Positions 1 to 9,435 of a stretch of DNA of 64,000 nucleotides are shown here, piece after piece. Location of the stretch: contig NZ_FNPW01000001.1 of the NCBI RefSeq assembly GCF_900107395.1, positions 344,077 to 408,076 on the forward strand, written 5' to 3'. How positions within the stretch are numbered: the stretch's first letter is position 1; each line of letters starts with the position of its first letter. The position numbers were made by a program, and so were the translations under genes. The notes under the pieces were generated by a model. It saw only the letters and a program-made list of their open reading frames with translations. It was not told the origin of the DNA and ran no database searches. The DNA comes from Pseudomonas sp. NFIX28. Lineage in GTDB: Bacteria > Pseudomonadota > Gammaproteobacteria > Pseudomonadales > Pseudomonadaceae.

Positions 1-11
1 CGCGAGGCTGC

Positions 12-33
12 GATAAGGCCCGCAGGGCCTTCA
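12..33 (-). terminator. Possible hairpin after the TPR gene
   Basis: AAGGCCC and GGGCCTT form a short inverted repeat just beyond the stop codon of the leftward TPR gene. There is no clear T-run, so termination is only a guess. Confidence 0.3.
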
Positions 34-56
34 TGGATCTTGAATGGCGGGGATGC

Positions 57-1112
57 TTACAGGCCTTGCTGCAAGGCCGGGTCGTCGGGGTTTTGTTGTT
101 CCAGCTGGGCCAGCAGGACCTGCACGTTCTGCAGCTGGCCGCTTTCCTTCCAGTATTTGATCAGCAGCACCCGGGCCTTGCGGTTGGCGGGTTGGCGCTG
201 GACGATTTCCTCGAGTTGTTTCTGCGCCGCCTCCAGCTCTTCCTCGCTGTGCAGGGTGGTAGCCAGGTCGTAGCGGTAGTCGGCATTGTTCGGCTCCAGC
301 TCCACGGCGCGGGACAGGCCGAGCAGGGCGAATTCGCTCTGGTCGTGGTGCAGCAGCCACATGCCCAGGGCGTGTTGCAGGTAGGCGGAATCCTGTTGCG
401 CCTGCAGCTGCTTGGCCAGCAACTGGCGGGCGGCATCGCTCCGGCCCTGGCGGTCCAGCACCTCCAGTTGCAGGATCACCGCTTGCAGGTTGTCCGGTTG
501 CAGGCTCAAGGCGTGCTCCAGCGTCTGCTGGGCTTGGTCCAGGTTGGCGTTGTGCAGGTACAGGCGCGCCAGCTGGTATTGCGCCTCGACGTTCTCCGGC
601 TGGGCCTTGAGCACCTGGGTGTATTCGTCGATCACTTGCTGCAACGGCCCGAAATACAGGCCCTGTTCATCCGGCGACAAGCCGAGCAGGGCGGTGACGG
701 CGGCGAAGCGCACGCTTTGCACTTCATCCTCCAGCAGCGGGCCGATCAGCAAACTGCGCTGGCGTGCCGGGACCAGGCCCAGCACGGCCTGGAGGGCGGC
801 CTGGCGGACCTCGGGCGCGGCGTGGTGCAGGTCGGCATCGACCAGTTTCAGCGCTTGCGGGCTGGGGTAGTTGTGCAATTCGGCGAGCAGGCGGATGCGT
901 CGGCTGTCCGACAGGTCGGGGCGCCCCAATTGCTGATACAGCACCCGCGCCGCCCCGGGCTGGCCGTTGCGCGCCTGCTCCAGCGCCTTGCCATAGCCGT
1001 GCTTGATCGCATCCGGCACCGCTGGCGGCGTGGTGCGCAGCAACAGCCACGCCAGGCCGAGGGCCAAGACGACGAGCAGGCTGATCAGCAGGGTACGGCG
1101 GGGCTTGGTCAT
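57..1112 (-). CDS. Membrane-anchored TPR/HEAT-like repeat protein
   Basis: The predicted protein is about 351 aa. A short basic N-terminus is followed by one hydrophobic segment (roughly residues 7-25), which suggests an inner-membrane anchor with the rest in the periplasm. Residues about 80-150 look like alpha-helical HEAT-like repeats (a helix starting PEVRQAAL, then VQSVRFAAVTALLGL). Residues about 165-350 contain several TPR units (for example AQYQLARLYLHNANLDQAQ and YRYDLATTLHSEEELEAA). Such repeats are scaffolds for protein contacts, and no catalytic motif is visible. Start is uncertain: ATGs at 1112, 1124 and 1151 are in frame and none has a strong ribosome site. I chose 1112 because it places the anchor close to the N-terminus. 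Its partners probably lie beyond the left edge. Function unknown. Confidence 0.75.
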   Translation of the reverse strand: MTKPRRTLLISLLVVLALGLAWLLLRTTPPAVPDAIKHGYGKALEQARNGQPGAARVLYQQLGRPDLSDSRRIRLLAELHNYPSPQALKLVDADLHHAAPEVRQAALQAVLGLVPARQRSLLIGPLLEDEVQSVRFAAVTALLGLSPDEQGLYFGPLQQVIDEYTQVLKAQPENVEAQYQLARLYLHNANLDQAQQTLEHALSLQPDNLQAVILQLEVLDRQGRSDAARQLLAKQLQAQQDSAYLQHALGMWLLHHDQSEFALLGLSRAVELEPNNADYRYDLATTLHSEEELEAAQKQLEEIVQRQPANRKARVLLIKYWKESGQLQNVQVLLAQLEQQNPDDPALQQGL

Positions 1113-1350
1113 GCGGGCATCCATGGCAGGGGCGATTTTACGAAGGCGCAAGCTTCTGTCAGGTTCCCTTTGGAGTCAACGACGGGCACACCCCGGGCGT
1201 GGTCGGTCGCTCGGCTTGACGAGGCAATCGAGACGATCGATAAACGGTTCGGGCATGATTGTCTTCCCGCAGGGAATGCCGGGACGATAAGCTTTCCCGG
1301 CCGCAGACCGACTTCGCCAGCCGCAGGTGCACCTTGTCCAGAACCCGCTC

Positions 1351-3498
1351 ATGCAGCCACTGATCAACTATTTCAAGATCGTGTTCCACCCCGGGGCTGC
1401 GGTGCTGCGCTTCGCCTTGCGCACCATCGCCGCGGGCCTGCTGACCCTGTACCTGGCCTTCATCTTCGACCTCGACCAGCCCAAGTGGTCGCTGATGGCG
1501 GTGATCATCGTCAGCCAGCCACTGGCCGGCATGGCCCTGGCCCGCAGCTTCGGCCAGGTGATCGGCACCACCCTGGGGGCCGCGGTGGCGGTGCTGATCA
1601 TGGCGATCTTTCCCCAGGCGCCCCTGCCGTTCCTGGTCACCCTCGGCCTGTGGCTGGCGCTGTGCACCGCCGGCGGCACCCTGTTGCGCTACACCAGTTC
1701 CCAGGCATTCGTGCTCAGCGGCTACACCGCGGTGGTGGTGGCGATGCTGGCGATCCCCGAACAGGGCAATACCCTGACGCTGGCGATCACCCGCGTCACC
1801 GAAACCTTGCTGGCGGTGGCCTGCGTCTGCGTGGTCAGCCTGCTGACGGCCCGCCCAGAGGCCGTGGCCCATGGCTACTTCGCCAAGATCGACCAGGTGC
1901 TCAAGCTGCTGGCGACCCACGCCGCGGCGGCGATCCGGACCGACGAAAGCGAGGCCGACTTCCACCGGCGGCAGATGCAGTTGCTGGGTGAGATCAGCGC
2001 TTTGGAAGGCCTGCGCCGGCACCTGTATTTCGATGCGCCACGCCTGCGCAGCGCCGACGGCCTGGTGCAATTGCTGGGTAACCAACTGGTGCTGCTGACC
2101 TCGCGCCTGACCGTGTTGCGCCATCAGCGCGAGTTGCTGCGGGCGCGCTGGGTCGGCGAGCTGCCGCCAGCGATCGAGCAACTGCGCGCCGACGAGTTGG
2201 CCTTTCTCGACGAACTGGCGCAGCACGGGCGCGCCTTGCCCGCCGCCTCGCGCCAGCAGTTCGCGCAATTGCAGCAGCGCTTCGACGAACAAGCGCGGCG
2301 GGCCGAACGCGAAGCCGATGCCTTGCCCGCCACCTTGCGCTCCCTGGCCTGGGCCCTGCGCTGGGAGCAGGCGCGGATGCTCAAGCAGCTCGAAGACATT
2401 CTCGAATTCAGCGACGCCATCCAGGACGGTCGCCAGGCCAGTTGCCTGTACCGCCAGGGTCGCTCAAACCCGCTGCACCTGGACTGGCCGCTGGCGGCGA
2501 TGAATGCGCTGCGGGCCTTTACCGCGCTGCTGGTCGCCGGGCTGATCTGGATCGAAACCGCCTGGGACGGCGCGCGCTCGAGCATGGTCCTGGTGGGCAT
2601 TCTCTGTTCGCTGATGGCGACGTTCCCACGGCCCTTGCTGGCCGCGCAAAGCTATATGCGCGGCCAGGCCCTGGCCCTGTTGATTTCGGCGGTCTATGTC
2701 TTCGCCCTGGTGCCGCTGATCGGCGACTTCGAGTGGCTGGCGCTGCTGCTGGTGCCGCTGCTGTATACGGTCGCGGTGGGCCTGGCCAGCCCGGCGACCG
2801 CCGGGATCGGCATGGGCCTGGGACTGTCGAGCCTGCTGATGATCGGCCCGCAGAACATCGGTGCCTGGCAGAACAGCGCCATCCAGTGGTTCGAGTTCGC
2901 CGGGGCCTATGTCAGCGGCGGGGTGCTGTCGTTGCTGGTGTACGCCTTCATTTTCCCGTTCAACCCGGTGTTGCGCATCCGCCGCTTGTTCCGCGATACC
3001 CGCGAACAGGTGTACGCCTTGCAGAAAGCCTCGGCCAATGACGAGGAGCAGTTTGTCTTCGAGAGCCGCATGGTCGACCGCCTGACCCAGATGCTCGGGC
3101 TGTTGCCTGCCGCGGGCGACCGCGCCAGCGCCGAGCGGTTCGAAACCAGCCTGGCTTGCATGACCCTGGGCGTGGCCATGCACCAGCTCAAGCAGCAGAG
3201 CCTGGACAACCCCTGGCTGAGCAGCGCCGCCAACGCCGATCTGCAACAGTTGCTGCGGCGGGTCGGGCGCTATGTGGCCGGGCGTCCGGGACTGGATGTG
3301 GACGAACTGCTGGCGCGGCTGCGGGAACTGGGCGATTACCTGGACCAGCTTCACACCGACGACCGGCCCCAGGCCCATGAACAGTTGTGGTCGGTGTTCC
3401 GCATGCGCGTCTCGCTGCTGATCGTCGGCGCCTTCCTCGAGCGCTATCGCCCCATGCTGCAACCCACGGAAACAGGAGAGCCGGCCCTTGCCCATTGA
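1351..3498 (+). CDS. FUSC-family (AaeB-like) aromatic acid efflux permease
   Basis: About 715 aa. This is an inner-membrane protein with the typical FUSC layout: two blocks of hydrophobic segments (residues about 20-165 and 380-530), each followed by a long soluble helical stretch. In E. coli AaeB this family exports hydroxylated aromatic acids together with the adaptor AaeA. The next two genes, DUF1656 and an HlyD adaptor, complete the usual set, so the three proteins probably form one pump. I prefer the ATG at 1351. A GTG at 1327 in the same frame would add 8 residues, and neither has an obvious ribosome site. The substrate cannot be read from the sequence. Confidence 0.85.
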   Translation: MQPLINYFKIVFHPGAAVLRFALRTIAAGLLTLYLAFIFDLDQPKWSLMAVIIVSQPLAGMALARSFGQVIGTTLGAAVAVLIMAIFPQAPLPFLVTLGLWLALCTAGGTLLRYTSSQAFVLSGYTAVVVAMLAIPEQGNTLTLAITRVTETLLAVACVCVVSLLTARPEAVAHGYFAKIDQVLKLLATHAAAAIRTDESEADFHRRQMQLLGEISALEGLRRHLYFDAPRLRSADGLVQLLGNQLVLLTSRLTVLRHQRELLRARWVGELPPAIEQLRADELAFLDELAQHGRALPAASRQQFAQLQQRFDEQARRAEREADALPATLRSLAWALRWEQARMLKQLEDILEFSDAIQDGRQASCLYRQGRSNPLHLDWPLAAMNALRAFTALLVAGLIWIETAWDGARSSMVLVGILCSLMATFPRPLLAAQSYMRGQALALLISAVYVFALVPLIGDFEWLALLLVPLLYTVAVGLASPATAGIGMGLGLSSLLMIGPQNIGAWQNSAIQWFEFAGAYVSGGVLSLLVYAFIFPFNPVLRIRRLFRDTREQVYALQKASANDEEQFVFESRMVDRLTQMLGLLPAAGDRASAERFETSLACMTLGVAMHQLKQQSLDNPWLSSAANADLQQLLRRVGRYVAGRPGLDVDELLARLRELGDYLDQLHTDDRPQAHEQLWSVFRMRVSLLIVGAFLERYRPMLQPTETGEPALAH

Positions 3499-3691
3499 TT
3501 TCGAAGTCGGCGGTGTCTACCTGCCGCCCATTGCCCAGGCGCTGTTGCTGGCCTTGCCGATTTTCCTGCTGCTCGACTGGGGCCTGCGCCGCCTCGGTGT
3601 ACTGCGCTTCGTCTGGCACGAAGCCTTGTTCGAAGGGGCGCTGTATGCCTGCGTCTGCGCCACTGTGATCCTGCTGATGGGAAGCCTATGA
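3488..3691 (+). CDS. DUF1656 small membrane protein (AaeX-like)
   Basis: A 67-aa protein with two hydrophobic segments (about residues 12-30 and 48-65), characteristic of DUF1656/AaeX proteins that sit between FUSC permeases and their HlyD adaptors. It starts at TTG (3488), inside the end of the permease gene, with GGAG at 3475-3478 at a suitable distance. Its stop overlaps the next start as ATGA. The overlaps on both sides indicate translational coupling. The exact role of this family is not established. It is assumed to help assemble or stabilise the pump. Confidence 0.85.
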   Translation: MPIDFEVGGVYLPPIAQALLLALPIFLLLDWGLRRLGVLRFVWHEALFEGALYACVCATVILLMGSL

Positions 3692-4635
3692 ATCTGAAAA
3701 ATACCCTGGCCCGCACCATCACCCTGCTGGCGGTAGTGCTGGCGCTCGTGCTCGGCTGGTTCGCCTGGGAGCATTACACCCGCGCGCCCTGGACCCGTGA
3801 TGCGCGGGTGCGGGCCGATGTGGTGACGCTGTCGGCGGACGTCGCCGGGCGCATTGTCAGCCTGCGGGTGCAGGACAACCAGCACGTGGACAAGGGCCAG
3901 CTGCTGCTGGAGATCGACCCGGCGCAATATGCCCTGGCCGTGGAACATGCCAAGCGCTCGGTGGAAGTGGCGGTCGCCACCCTCGGTCAGTCCGAAGCGG
4001 CGATTGCCGCCAGCGCCGCGCAGCTCAAGCAGCGGCAAAGCGAAGAGCGTCGGCGCCGCAGCTTGAAGCAGGGCTTCGCGATTTCCGGCGAGGAGTGGGA
4101 GAAGTCCAACACCGATGTGGCGGTGGCCCAGGCCGACCTGTTGCGCGACCAGGCCAACCTCGGCCTGGCCCAGGCCAACGTGCACCTGGCCCAGGCGGCG
4201 CTGAAACAGGCCGAGCTGGACCTGCAACGCACTCGGGTCGAAGCCCCGGTCAGCGGTTATGTGACCAACCTGCAGACCCGCCAGGGCGATTACGCCAGCG
4301 CCGGCGGCGCCTTGCTGGCCCTGGTGGACAGCGCTTCCTTTTATGTCAGTGGTTACTTCGAGGAGACCAAGTTGCCGCGGATCGAGGAGGGCAGCGCGGT
4401 GCGCATTCAATTGATGAGTGGCGAAACCTTCGGCGGCAAGGTGCAGAGCATCGCCTTCGCCATTACCGACCGCGAGAACTCCCAGGGCAGCCGACTGCTG
4501 GCCAACATCAACCCCAGCTACACCTGGGTCAAGCTGGCGCAGCGGGTGCCGGTGCGGATCGCCATCGACGCCGATTACCCGGGCAAGGACAGCTTGCGTG
4601 CGGGCACCACGGCGACGGTGACGGTGCTGGAGTAA
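3688..4635 (+). CDS. HlyD/EmrA-type membrane fusion protein (AaeA-like)
   Basis: A 315-aa periplasmic adaptor. One N-terminal membrane anchor (about residues 5-25) is followed by a lipoyl-like half (DARVRADVVTLSADVAGRI), a coiled-coil hairpin (about 90-180) and the second lipoyl half (RTRVEAPVSGYVTNL). A beta-barrel region closes the protein (YVSGYFEETKLPRI). It should link the FUSC permease to an outer-membrane channel. No channel gene is in this operon. The oppositely oriented oprN-like gene belongs to another pump, so the channel is probably shared or encoded elsewhere. Confidence 0.88.
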   Translation: MNLKNTLARTITLLAVVLALVLGWFAWEHYTRAPWTRDARVRADVVTLSADVAGRIVSLRVQDNQHVDKGQLLLEIDPAQYALAVEHAKRSVEVAVATLGQSEAAIAASAAQLKQRQSEERRRRSLKQGFAISGEEWEKSNTDVAVAQADLLRDQANLGLAQANVHLAQAALKQAELDLQRTRVEAPVSGYVTNLQTRQGDYASAGGALLALVDSASFYVSGYFEETKLPRIEEGSAVRIQLMSGETFGGKVQSIAFAITDRENSQGSRLLANINPSYTWVKLAQRVPVRIAIDADYPGKDSLRAGTTATVTVLE

Positions 4636-4663
4636 CGTGCGGCGGTGCCGGGAAGGACGCTTT

Positions 4664-4723
4664 CGCGGGCAAGCCTCGCTCCTACAGGTCAATGCGGTCC
4701 CGTAGGAGCGGTGAGTTGCCCGC
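4664..4723. repeat. REP element pair (inverted)
   Basis: CGCGGGCAAGCCTCGCTCCT at 4664-4683 is followed at 4700-4723 by an imperfect inverted copy (CCGTAGGAGCG then TTGCCCGC). This is the common Pseudomonas REP core arranged as a pair between two convergent transcription units. Related copies lie near 57262-57288 and 57351-57379. Confidence 0.8.
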
Positions 4724-4739
4724 AATGCTTTTTTGGGGG

Positions 4740-4778
4740 CAAAAAAAAGCCCCGCGACCGAATGAGAACACGGGGCAA
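4740..4778 (-). terminator. Rho-independent terminator of mexEF-oprN
   Basis: A GCCCCG stem pairs with CGGGGC across a loop of about 16 nt. On the minus strand it is followed by a run of eight T (A-run at 4741-4748). It lies about 45 nt after the oprN stop codon. Confidence 0.75.
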
Positions 4779-4822
4779 AAAATTGGTTGGTTGCGGCCAA
4801 CCAAAGGAGCTCGGTTGAAGCC

Positions 4823-6244
4823 TTACTTGCTGGCGATCGTCTCTGGCTGCCAGCCACCGCCCAGGGCCTTGTAGATGGCGACGATGCCGCGGTACAGGTC
4901 GACCTCGGCCTGGGCCTGGGAGTCTTCGGCGGCCAGGCGTTCGCGCTGGGCGTCGAGCAGCACCAGGAAGTCGACGGTGCCTTCGCGGTAGCGGATTTCC
5001 GCGAGGTCGGCCGCGGCGCGGCTCGACTCGCTCTGGCGAATCAGTGAGATCAGGCGTTGCTGGCGCTTGCCGTAGTCGCTGAAGGCGTTCTCCGACTCTT
5101 CCAGGGCCAGCAGCACTTGCTGCTCATAGGTCGCCAGGGCGCCGTCGGCGTCGGCATTGGCGCCCCGCAGGCGGGCGCGCACGCTACCCAGGTCGAAGGC
5201 GGCCCAGGTAATGCTCGGGCCCAGGGCCCAGGCATTGGCGGCCGAAGAGCCGATCTGCGAACCGCGGCCGGCGGTGAAGCCAAGGAAACCGCTGAGGCTG
5301 ACCCGCGGGAACAGGTCGGCCTTGGCCACGCCGATCCGCGCGGTGGCGGCGGCCAGCTGGCGTTCGGCGCTGAGGATGTCCGGGCGCCGTTGCAGCAGTT
5401 CGCCCGGGTCGCCGATCGGCAGGGCCTTGGCAATCGCTGGCAGTTGCGCCGGCGCAAGATTGACGCTGAGCTTGTCCGGACGTTCGCCCAGCAGGGTGGC
5501 GATACGGTTGCGCTGGCGCACCTGTTCGGCCTGCAGTTGCGGCACGCTGGCCTCCACCGCGGCCAGGCGGGCATCGGCGCGGACCACGTCGAGTTGGTCG
5601 CCGACGCCGGCGTCACGCAGGCTTTCGGTGATCTTGCGCGACTCCTGCTGGTTCTTCAGGTTGGCCAGGGCGATCTTTTCCCGCAGTTGGGCGCCGCGCA
5701 GTTGGCCGTAGGCGTCCACCAGCTCGGCAATCATGGTGACTTGCAGCTGGTAGAGGTCGGCCTCGGCGGCCTGCTGGTCGGCTTCGCTGGCTTCCAGGTT
5801 GCGCTGGATGCGGCCAAACAGGTCCAGCTCCCAGGCCATGTCCAGGCCCAGGTCGTAGCGTTCGCTGTTGACCCGGCTAGTGGTCTGGCCAGGGATCTGG
5901 CCCTTGGCCAGGTCACTGCTGGCGCGGCTGGTGATGGTCGGCATCGCATCGTTGCTGGCATCGTCGCGGATCGCCCGCGCGGCCCGCAGGCGGGCGAAGG
6001 CCACGCGCAACTCACGGTTGCCCTGCAGGGACTGGGTCACCAGCTGGTTGAGCACCGGGTCGTCGAACTGCTGCCACCAGATACCTTCGAAGCGCGCACG
6101 GTCGAACTGCTTCTGGCCCGTGGCGCCATCGGCGGCGGCCGTGATATTGGCCGCCTCGGTGGTCGGGGCCTGGTAGTCCGGGCCGACGGCACAGGCACTC
6201 AGGGCCAGTGCCAGCAAACTCGGCAGGAAGACTTTCAAGCTCAT
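4823..6244 (-). CDS. oprN: Outer-membrane efflux channel lipoprotein OprN
   Basis: A 473-aa TolC/OprM-family channel. It starts with a lipoprotein signal (LALALSAC, lipobox LSAC) followed by VGPDY, as in other NodT/OprM channels. Two TolC repeats follow (about residues 60-250 and 270-460), with the typical segment RRPDILSAERQLAAA near the middle. The start codon overlaps the mexF stop as ATGA, so it is co-translated with the pump. The channel spans the outer membrane and completes the MexEF-OprN tripartite system. In P. aeruginosa that system exports chloramphenicol, fluoroquinolones, trimethoprim and quorum-sensing precursors. The product name follows from the partner genes as much as from this sequence. 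Confidence 0.88.
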   Translation of the reverse strand: MSLKVFLPSLLALALSACAVGPDYQAPTTEAANITAAADGATGQKQFDRARFEGIWWQQFDDPVLNQLVTQSLQGNRELRVAFARLRAARAIRDDASNDAMPTITSRASSDLAKGQIPGQTTSRVNSERYDLGLDMAWELDLFGRIQRNLEASEADQQAAEADLYQLQVTMIAELVDAYGQLRGAQLREKIALANLKNQQESRKITESLRDAGVGDQLDVVRADARLAAVEASVPQLQAEQVRQRNRIATLLGERPDKLSVNLAPAQLPAIAKALPIGDPGELLQRRPDILSAERQLAAATARIGVAKADLFPRVSLSGFLGFTAGRGSQIGSSAANAWALGPSITWAAFDLGSVRARLRGANADADGALATYEQQVLLALEESENAFSDYGKRQQRLISLIRQSESSRAAADLAEIRYREGTVDFLVLLDAQRERLAAEDSQAQAEVDLYRGIVAIYKALGGGWQPETIASK

Positions 6245-9200
6245 TGTTGCGCCTCCAGTTTCAGGGCACGGGTCGCTTTGCGGGCTTCGCTGCGCTCCAC
6301 ATAGTTGCGGATCAGGACGTAGAACACCGGGGTCAGCAGCAGGCCGAAGAAGGTCACGCCGAGCATCCCGGAGAACACCGCGACACCCATGGCATGGCGC
6401 ATTTCCGCACCGGCGCCGCTGGAGAACACCAGGGGCACCACACCCATGATGAAGGCGAACGAGGTCATCAGGATCGGCCGCAGGCGCAGGCGGCAGGCTT
6501 CCAGGACCGCGGCCAGCGGGTCGAGGCCTTCTTCCTGCTTGTCCTTGGCGAACTCGACGATCAGGATCGCGTTCTTGCACGCCAGGCCCACCAGTACGAT
6601 CAGGCCGATCTGGGTAAAGATGTTGTTGTCGCCACCGGACAGGATCACCCCGGTAATGGCCGACAGCAGGGTCATCGGTACGATCAGGATCACCGCCAGC
6701 GGCAGGCTCCAGCTCTCGTATTGCGCGGCCAGTACCAGGAAGGCCAGCAGCACGCAGAGCGGGAAGACGAACAGCGCGGTGTTACCGGCCAGGATCTGCT
6801 GGTAGGTCAGCTCGGTCCATTCGTAGGTCATACCGTTGGGCAGTTCTTCCTTGAGCAGTTTCTCGATCGCCGCTTCCGCCTGGCCCGAGCTGTAGCCCGG
6901 TGCGGCCGCACCGTTGATTTCCGCGGTGACGAAGCCGTTGTAGTGCATCACGCGGTCGGGACCGGCGGTGTCGCTGACCTTGATGAAGGTCGCCAGCGGG
7001 ATCATCTCGCCCTTGTTGTTGCGTACTTTCAACTGGCCGATCTGCTCGGCTTCGAGGCGGAACTGCTGCTCGGCCTGGACGTTGACCTGGTAGGTGCGAC
7101 CAAAACGGTTGAAGTCGTTGGCATACAGCGAGCCCAGGTAAACCTGCAGGGTGTCGAAGATATCGCTGATGGCCACGCCGTGGGTCTTGGCCTTTTCCCG
7201 GTCGATGGCGGCATCGACCTGAGGCACGTTGACCTGGTAGCTGGTGAACAGCCCGGCCAGTTCCGGCACGCTGCGACTCTTGGTGATGACGTTCTGCACT
7301 TCCTTATACAGCTCTTCGTAGCCCATGCCGCCGCGGTCCTCGACCTGCAGGCGGAAGCCGCCAATGGTCCCCAGGCCCTGTACCGGCGGCGGTGGGAAGA
7401 TCGCCATGTAGGCTTCCTGGATATCGGCGTACTTGCCGTTCAGGGCGCCGGCGATGGCCCCGGCGGACATGCTCGGGTCCTTGCGCTCGTCGAAGGGCTT
7501 GAGGGTCACGAACACGATGCCGTTGTTCGGGCTGTTGGTGAAACCGTTGATCGACAGGCCCGGGAAGGCCACCGCGCTTTCCACGCCGGGTTGCTTCAGG
7601 GCGATGTCGGACATGCGCTTGATCACGTCCTCGGTGCGGTCCAGGCTCGCGGCGTCCGGCAACTGGGCGAAGGCCACCAGGTATTGCTTGTCCTGGGCCG
7701 GGACGAAGCCCATCGGCGTGTGGGCGAAGCCGAACCAGGTCAGCACCATCAGGCCCGCGTAGAGGAACAGGGCGATGCCGCTGCCCCGGATTACCCGGCG
7801 CACGGTGCCGACATAACCATGGCTGGCACGGTCGAAGAAGCGGTTGAAAGGCTTGAACAGCCAGCCACCCAGCAGCTTGTCGAGGAACTTGGAGAAGCCG
7901 TCCTTCGGTGCGTGGTGGTCCTTGAGCAAGACCGCGGCCAGGGCCGGCGACAGGGTCAGGGAGTTGAAGGCCGAGATCACCGTGGAAATCGCGATGGTCA
8001 GGGCGAACTGCTTGTAGAACTGCCCGGTCAGGCCGCTGATGAAGGCCGCCGGCACGAACACCGCGCAGAGCACCAGGGCGGTGGCGATGATCGGCCCGGT
8101 CACTTCGCGCATGGCACGCTTGGTGGCTTCCACGGGGCTCAGGCCGAGGCCGATATTACGCTCGACGTTCTCCACCACCACGATGGCGTCGTCCACCACG
8201 ATACCGATGGCCAGCACCAGCCCGAACAGCGACAGGGCGTTGAGCGAGAAGCCGAATAGATGCATCACGGCGAAGGTACCGATCAGCGAGACCGGCACCG
8301 CCACCAGCGGGATGATCGAGGCGCGCCAGGTCTGCAGGAACAGGATCACTACCAGGACCACCAGGATCAGCGCTTCGAACAGGGTATGCACCACTGCCTC
8401 GATGGAGCCGCGCACGAAAATGGTCGGGTCGTAGACGATGCTGAAATCCATGCCTTGCGGGAAGCTCTGCTTGAGCTCGGCCATCTTGGCCCGCACTTCG
8501 TTGGAGATCTCGATGGCGTTGGAGCCAGGGCGCTGGAAGATCGGGATCGCCACCGCCGGCTGGTTGTTCAGCAGCGAACGCAGGGCGTACTGGTTGGAAC
8601 CCAGCTCGACCCGGGCGATGTCTTTCAGGCGAGTGATTTCACCGTTGTCGCCTGCGCGGATGATGATGTTCTCGAACTCTTCCTCGGTCACCAGGCGACC
8701 CTGGGTGTTGACCGACAGCTGGAAGCTGGTGGCGCTCGGCGCGGGAGGGGCGCCCAGGGTACCGGCGGCGACCTGGCGGTTCTGCTCGCGAATGGCGGTG
8801 ACCACGTCGGTGGCGGTCAGGTTGCGCGAAGCGGTCTTGTTCGGGTCCAGCCAGACCCGCAGCGAGTAGTCGCCCATGCCGAACAGCTGCACGTCGCCGA
8901 CGCCGCCCAGGCGTGCTAGCTCATCCTTGATATTGAGGATGGCGTAGTTGGACAGGTAGAGCATGTCGTAGCGTTTGTCCGGCGAGGTCAAGTGCACGAC
9001 CATGGTCAGGTCGGGCGAGGCCTTGTCCACGGTGATACCGATGCGCGTCACTTCTTCGGGCAGCTTGGGCTCGGTCCGGGTCACGCGGTTCTGCACCTGC
9101 ACCTGGGCGTTGTCCAGGTCGGTACCCAGGGCGAAGGTGATGGTCAGGGTGATCTTGCCGTCGGCGGTGGACTGCGAGGACATGTAGAGCATGTTCTCGA

Positions 9201-9420
9201 CGCCGGTGATGGCCTGCTCCAGGGGCGCGGCCACGGTTTCGCCGATGACTTTCGGGTTGGCGCCGGGGAAGTTGGCGCGCACCACCACGGTCGGCGGTAC
9301 CACTTCCGGGTATTCGCTGATCGGTAGCTGGAACAGCGAGATGGAGCCGGCGATCAGGATCAGCAGCGACAGCACCGCTGCGAAGATCGGCCGTGAAATG
9401 AAGAATTGGGAGAAATTCAT
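6241..9420 (-). CDS. mexF: RND multidrug efflux transporter MexF
   Basis: A 1059-aa HAE1-family RND pump, matching the length of P. aeruginosa MexF (about 1060). The N-terminus MNFSQFFISRPIFAAVLSLL and the long block LPISEYPEVVPPTVVVRANF are close to MexF as I remember it. Twelve membrane helices with two large periplasmic loops are evident. The proton-relay aspartates are in GIVVDDAIVVVENVE (TM4), and the lysine-containing TM10 segment VGLACKNAILIVEFAK is present. It uses proton motive force to drive drug export through MexE and OprN. It lies 15 bp downstream of mexE. No regulator (mexT/mexS) is adjacent. Confidence 0.93.
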   Translation of the reverse strand: MNFSQFFISRPIFAAVLSLLILIAGSISLFQLPISEYPEVVPPTVVVRANFPGANPKVIGETVAAPLEQAITGVENMLYMSSQSTADGKITLTITFALGTDLDNAQVQVQNRVTRTEPKLPEEVTRIGITVDKASPDLTMVVHLTSPDKRYDMLYLSNYAILNIKDELARLGGVGDVQLFGMGDYSLRVWLDPNKTASRNLTATDVVTAIREQNRQVAAGTLGAPPAPSATSFQLSVNTQGRLVTEEEFENIIIRAGDNGEITRLKDIARVELGSNQYALRSLLNNQPAVAIPIFQRPGSNAIEISNEVRAKMAELKQSFPQGMDFSIVYDPTIFVRGSIEAVVHTLFEALILVVLVVILFLQTWRASIIPLVAVPVSLIGTFAVMHLFGFSLNALSLFGLVLAIGIVVDDAIVVVENVERNIGLGLSPVEATKRAMREVTGPIIATALVLCAVFVPAAFISGLTGQFYKQFALTIAISTVISAFNSLTLSPALAAVLLKDHHAPKDGFSKFLDKLLGGWLFKPFNRFFDRASHGYVGTVRRVIRGSGIALFLYAGLMVLTWFGFAHTPMGFVPAQDKQYLVAFAQLPDAASLDRTEDVIKRMSDIALKQPGVESAVAFPGLSINGFTNSPNNGIVFVTLKPFDERKDPSMSAGAIAGALNGKYADIQEAYMAIFPPPPVQGLGTIGGFRLQVEDRGGMGYEELYKEVQNVITKSRSVPELAGLFTSYQVNVPQVDAAIDREKAKTHGVAISDIFDTLQVYLGSLYANDFNRFGRTYQVNVQAEQQFRLEAEQIGQLKVRNNKGEMIPLATFIKVSDTAGPDRVMHYNGFVTAEINGAAAPGYSSGQAEAAIEKLLKEELPNGMTYEWTELTYQQILAGNTALFVFPLCVLLAFLVLAAQYESWSLPLAVILIVPMTLLSAITGVILSGGDNNIFTQIGLIVLVGLACKNAILIVEFAKDKQEEGLDPLAAVLEACRLRLRPILMTSFAFIMGVVPLVFSSGAGAEMRHAMGVAVFSGMLGVTFFGLLLTPVFYVLIRNYVERSEARKATRALKLEAQQ

Positions 9421-9435
9421 CTTGAGTCTTTTCCC

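Noticed and set aside
33..1991. Open frame crossing the TPR and FUSC genes
   Set aside because: It overlaps two well-supported genes, one on each strand, and shows no domain.
4664..4723. Small RNA or mobile element at the inverted repeats
   Set aside because: The core sequence recurs at 57262-57379 in the manner of REP elements, and no transposase gene is near.
6208..8259. Long open frame antisense to mexF
   Set aside because: Its composition mirrors the codon pattern of mexF on the other strand (rich in His, Gln, Arg, Asp), it has no family similarity, and it arises from GC-rich third positions.
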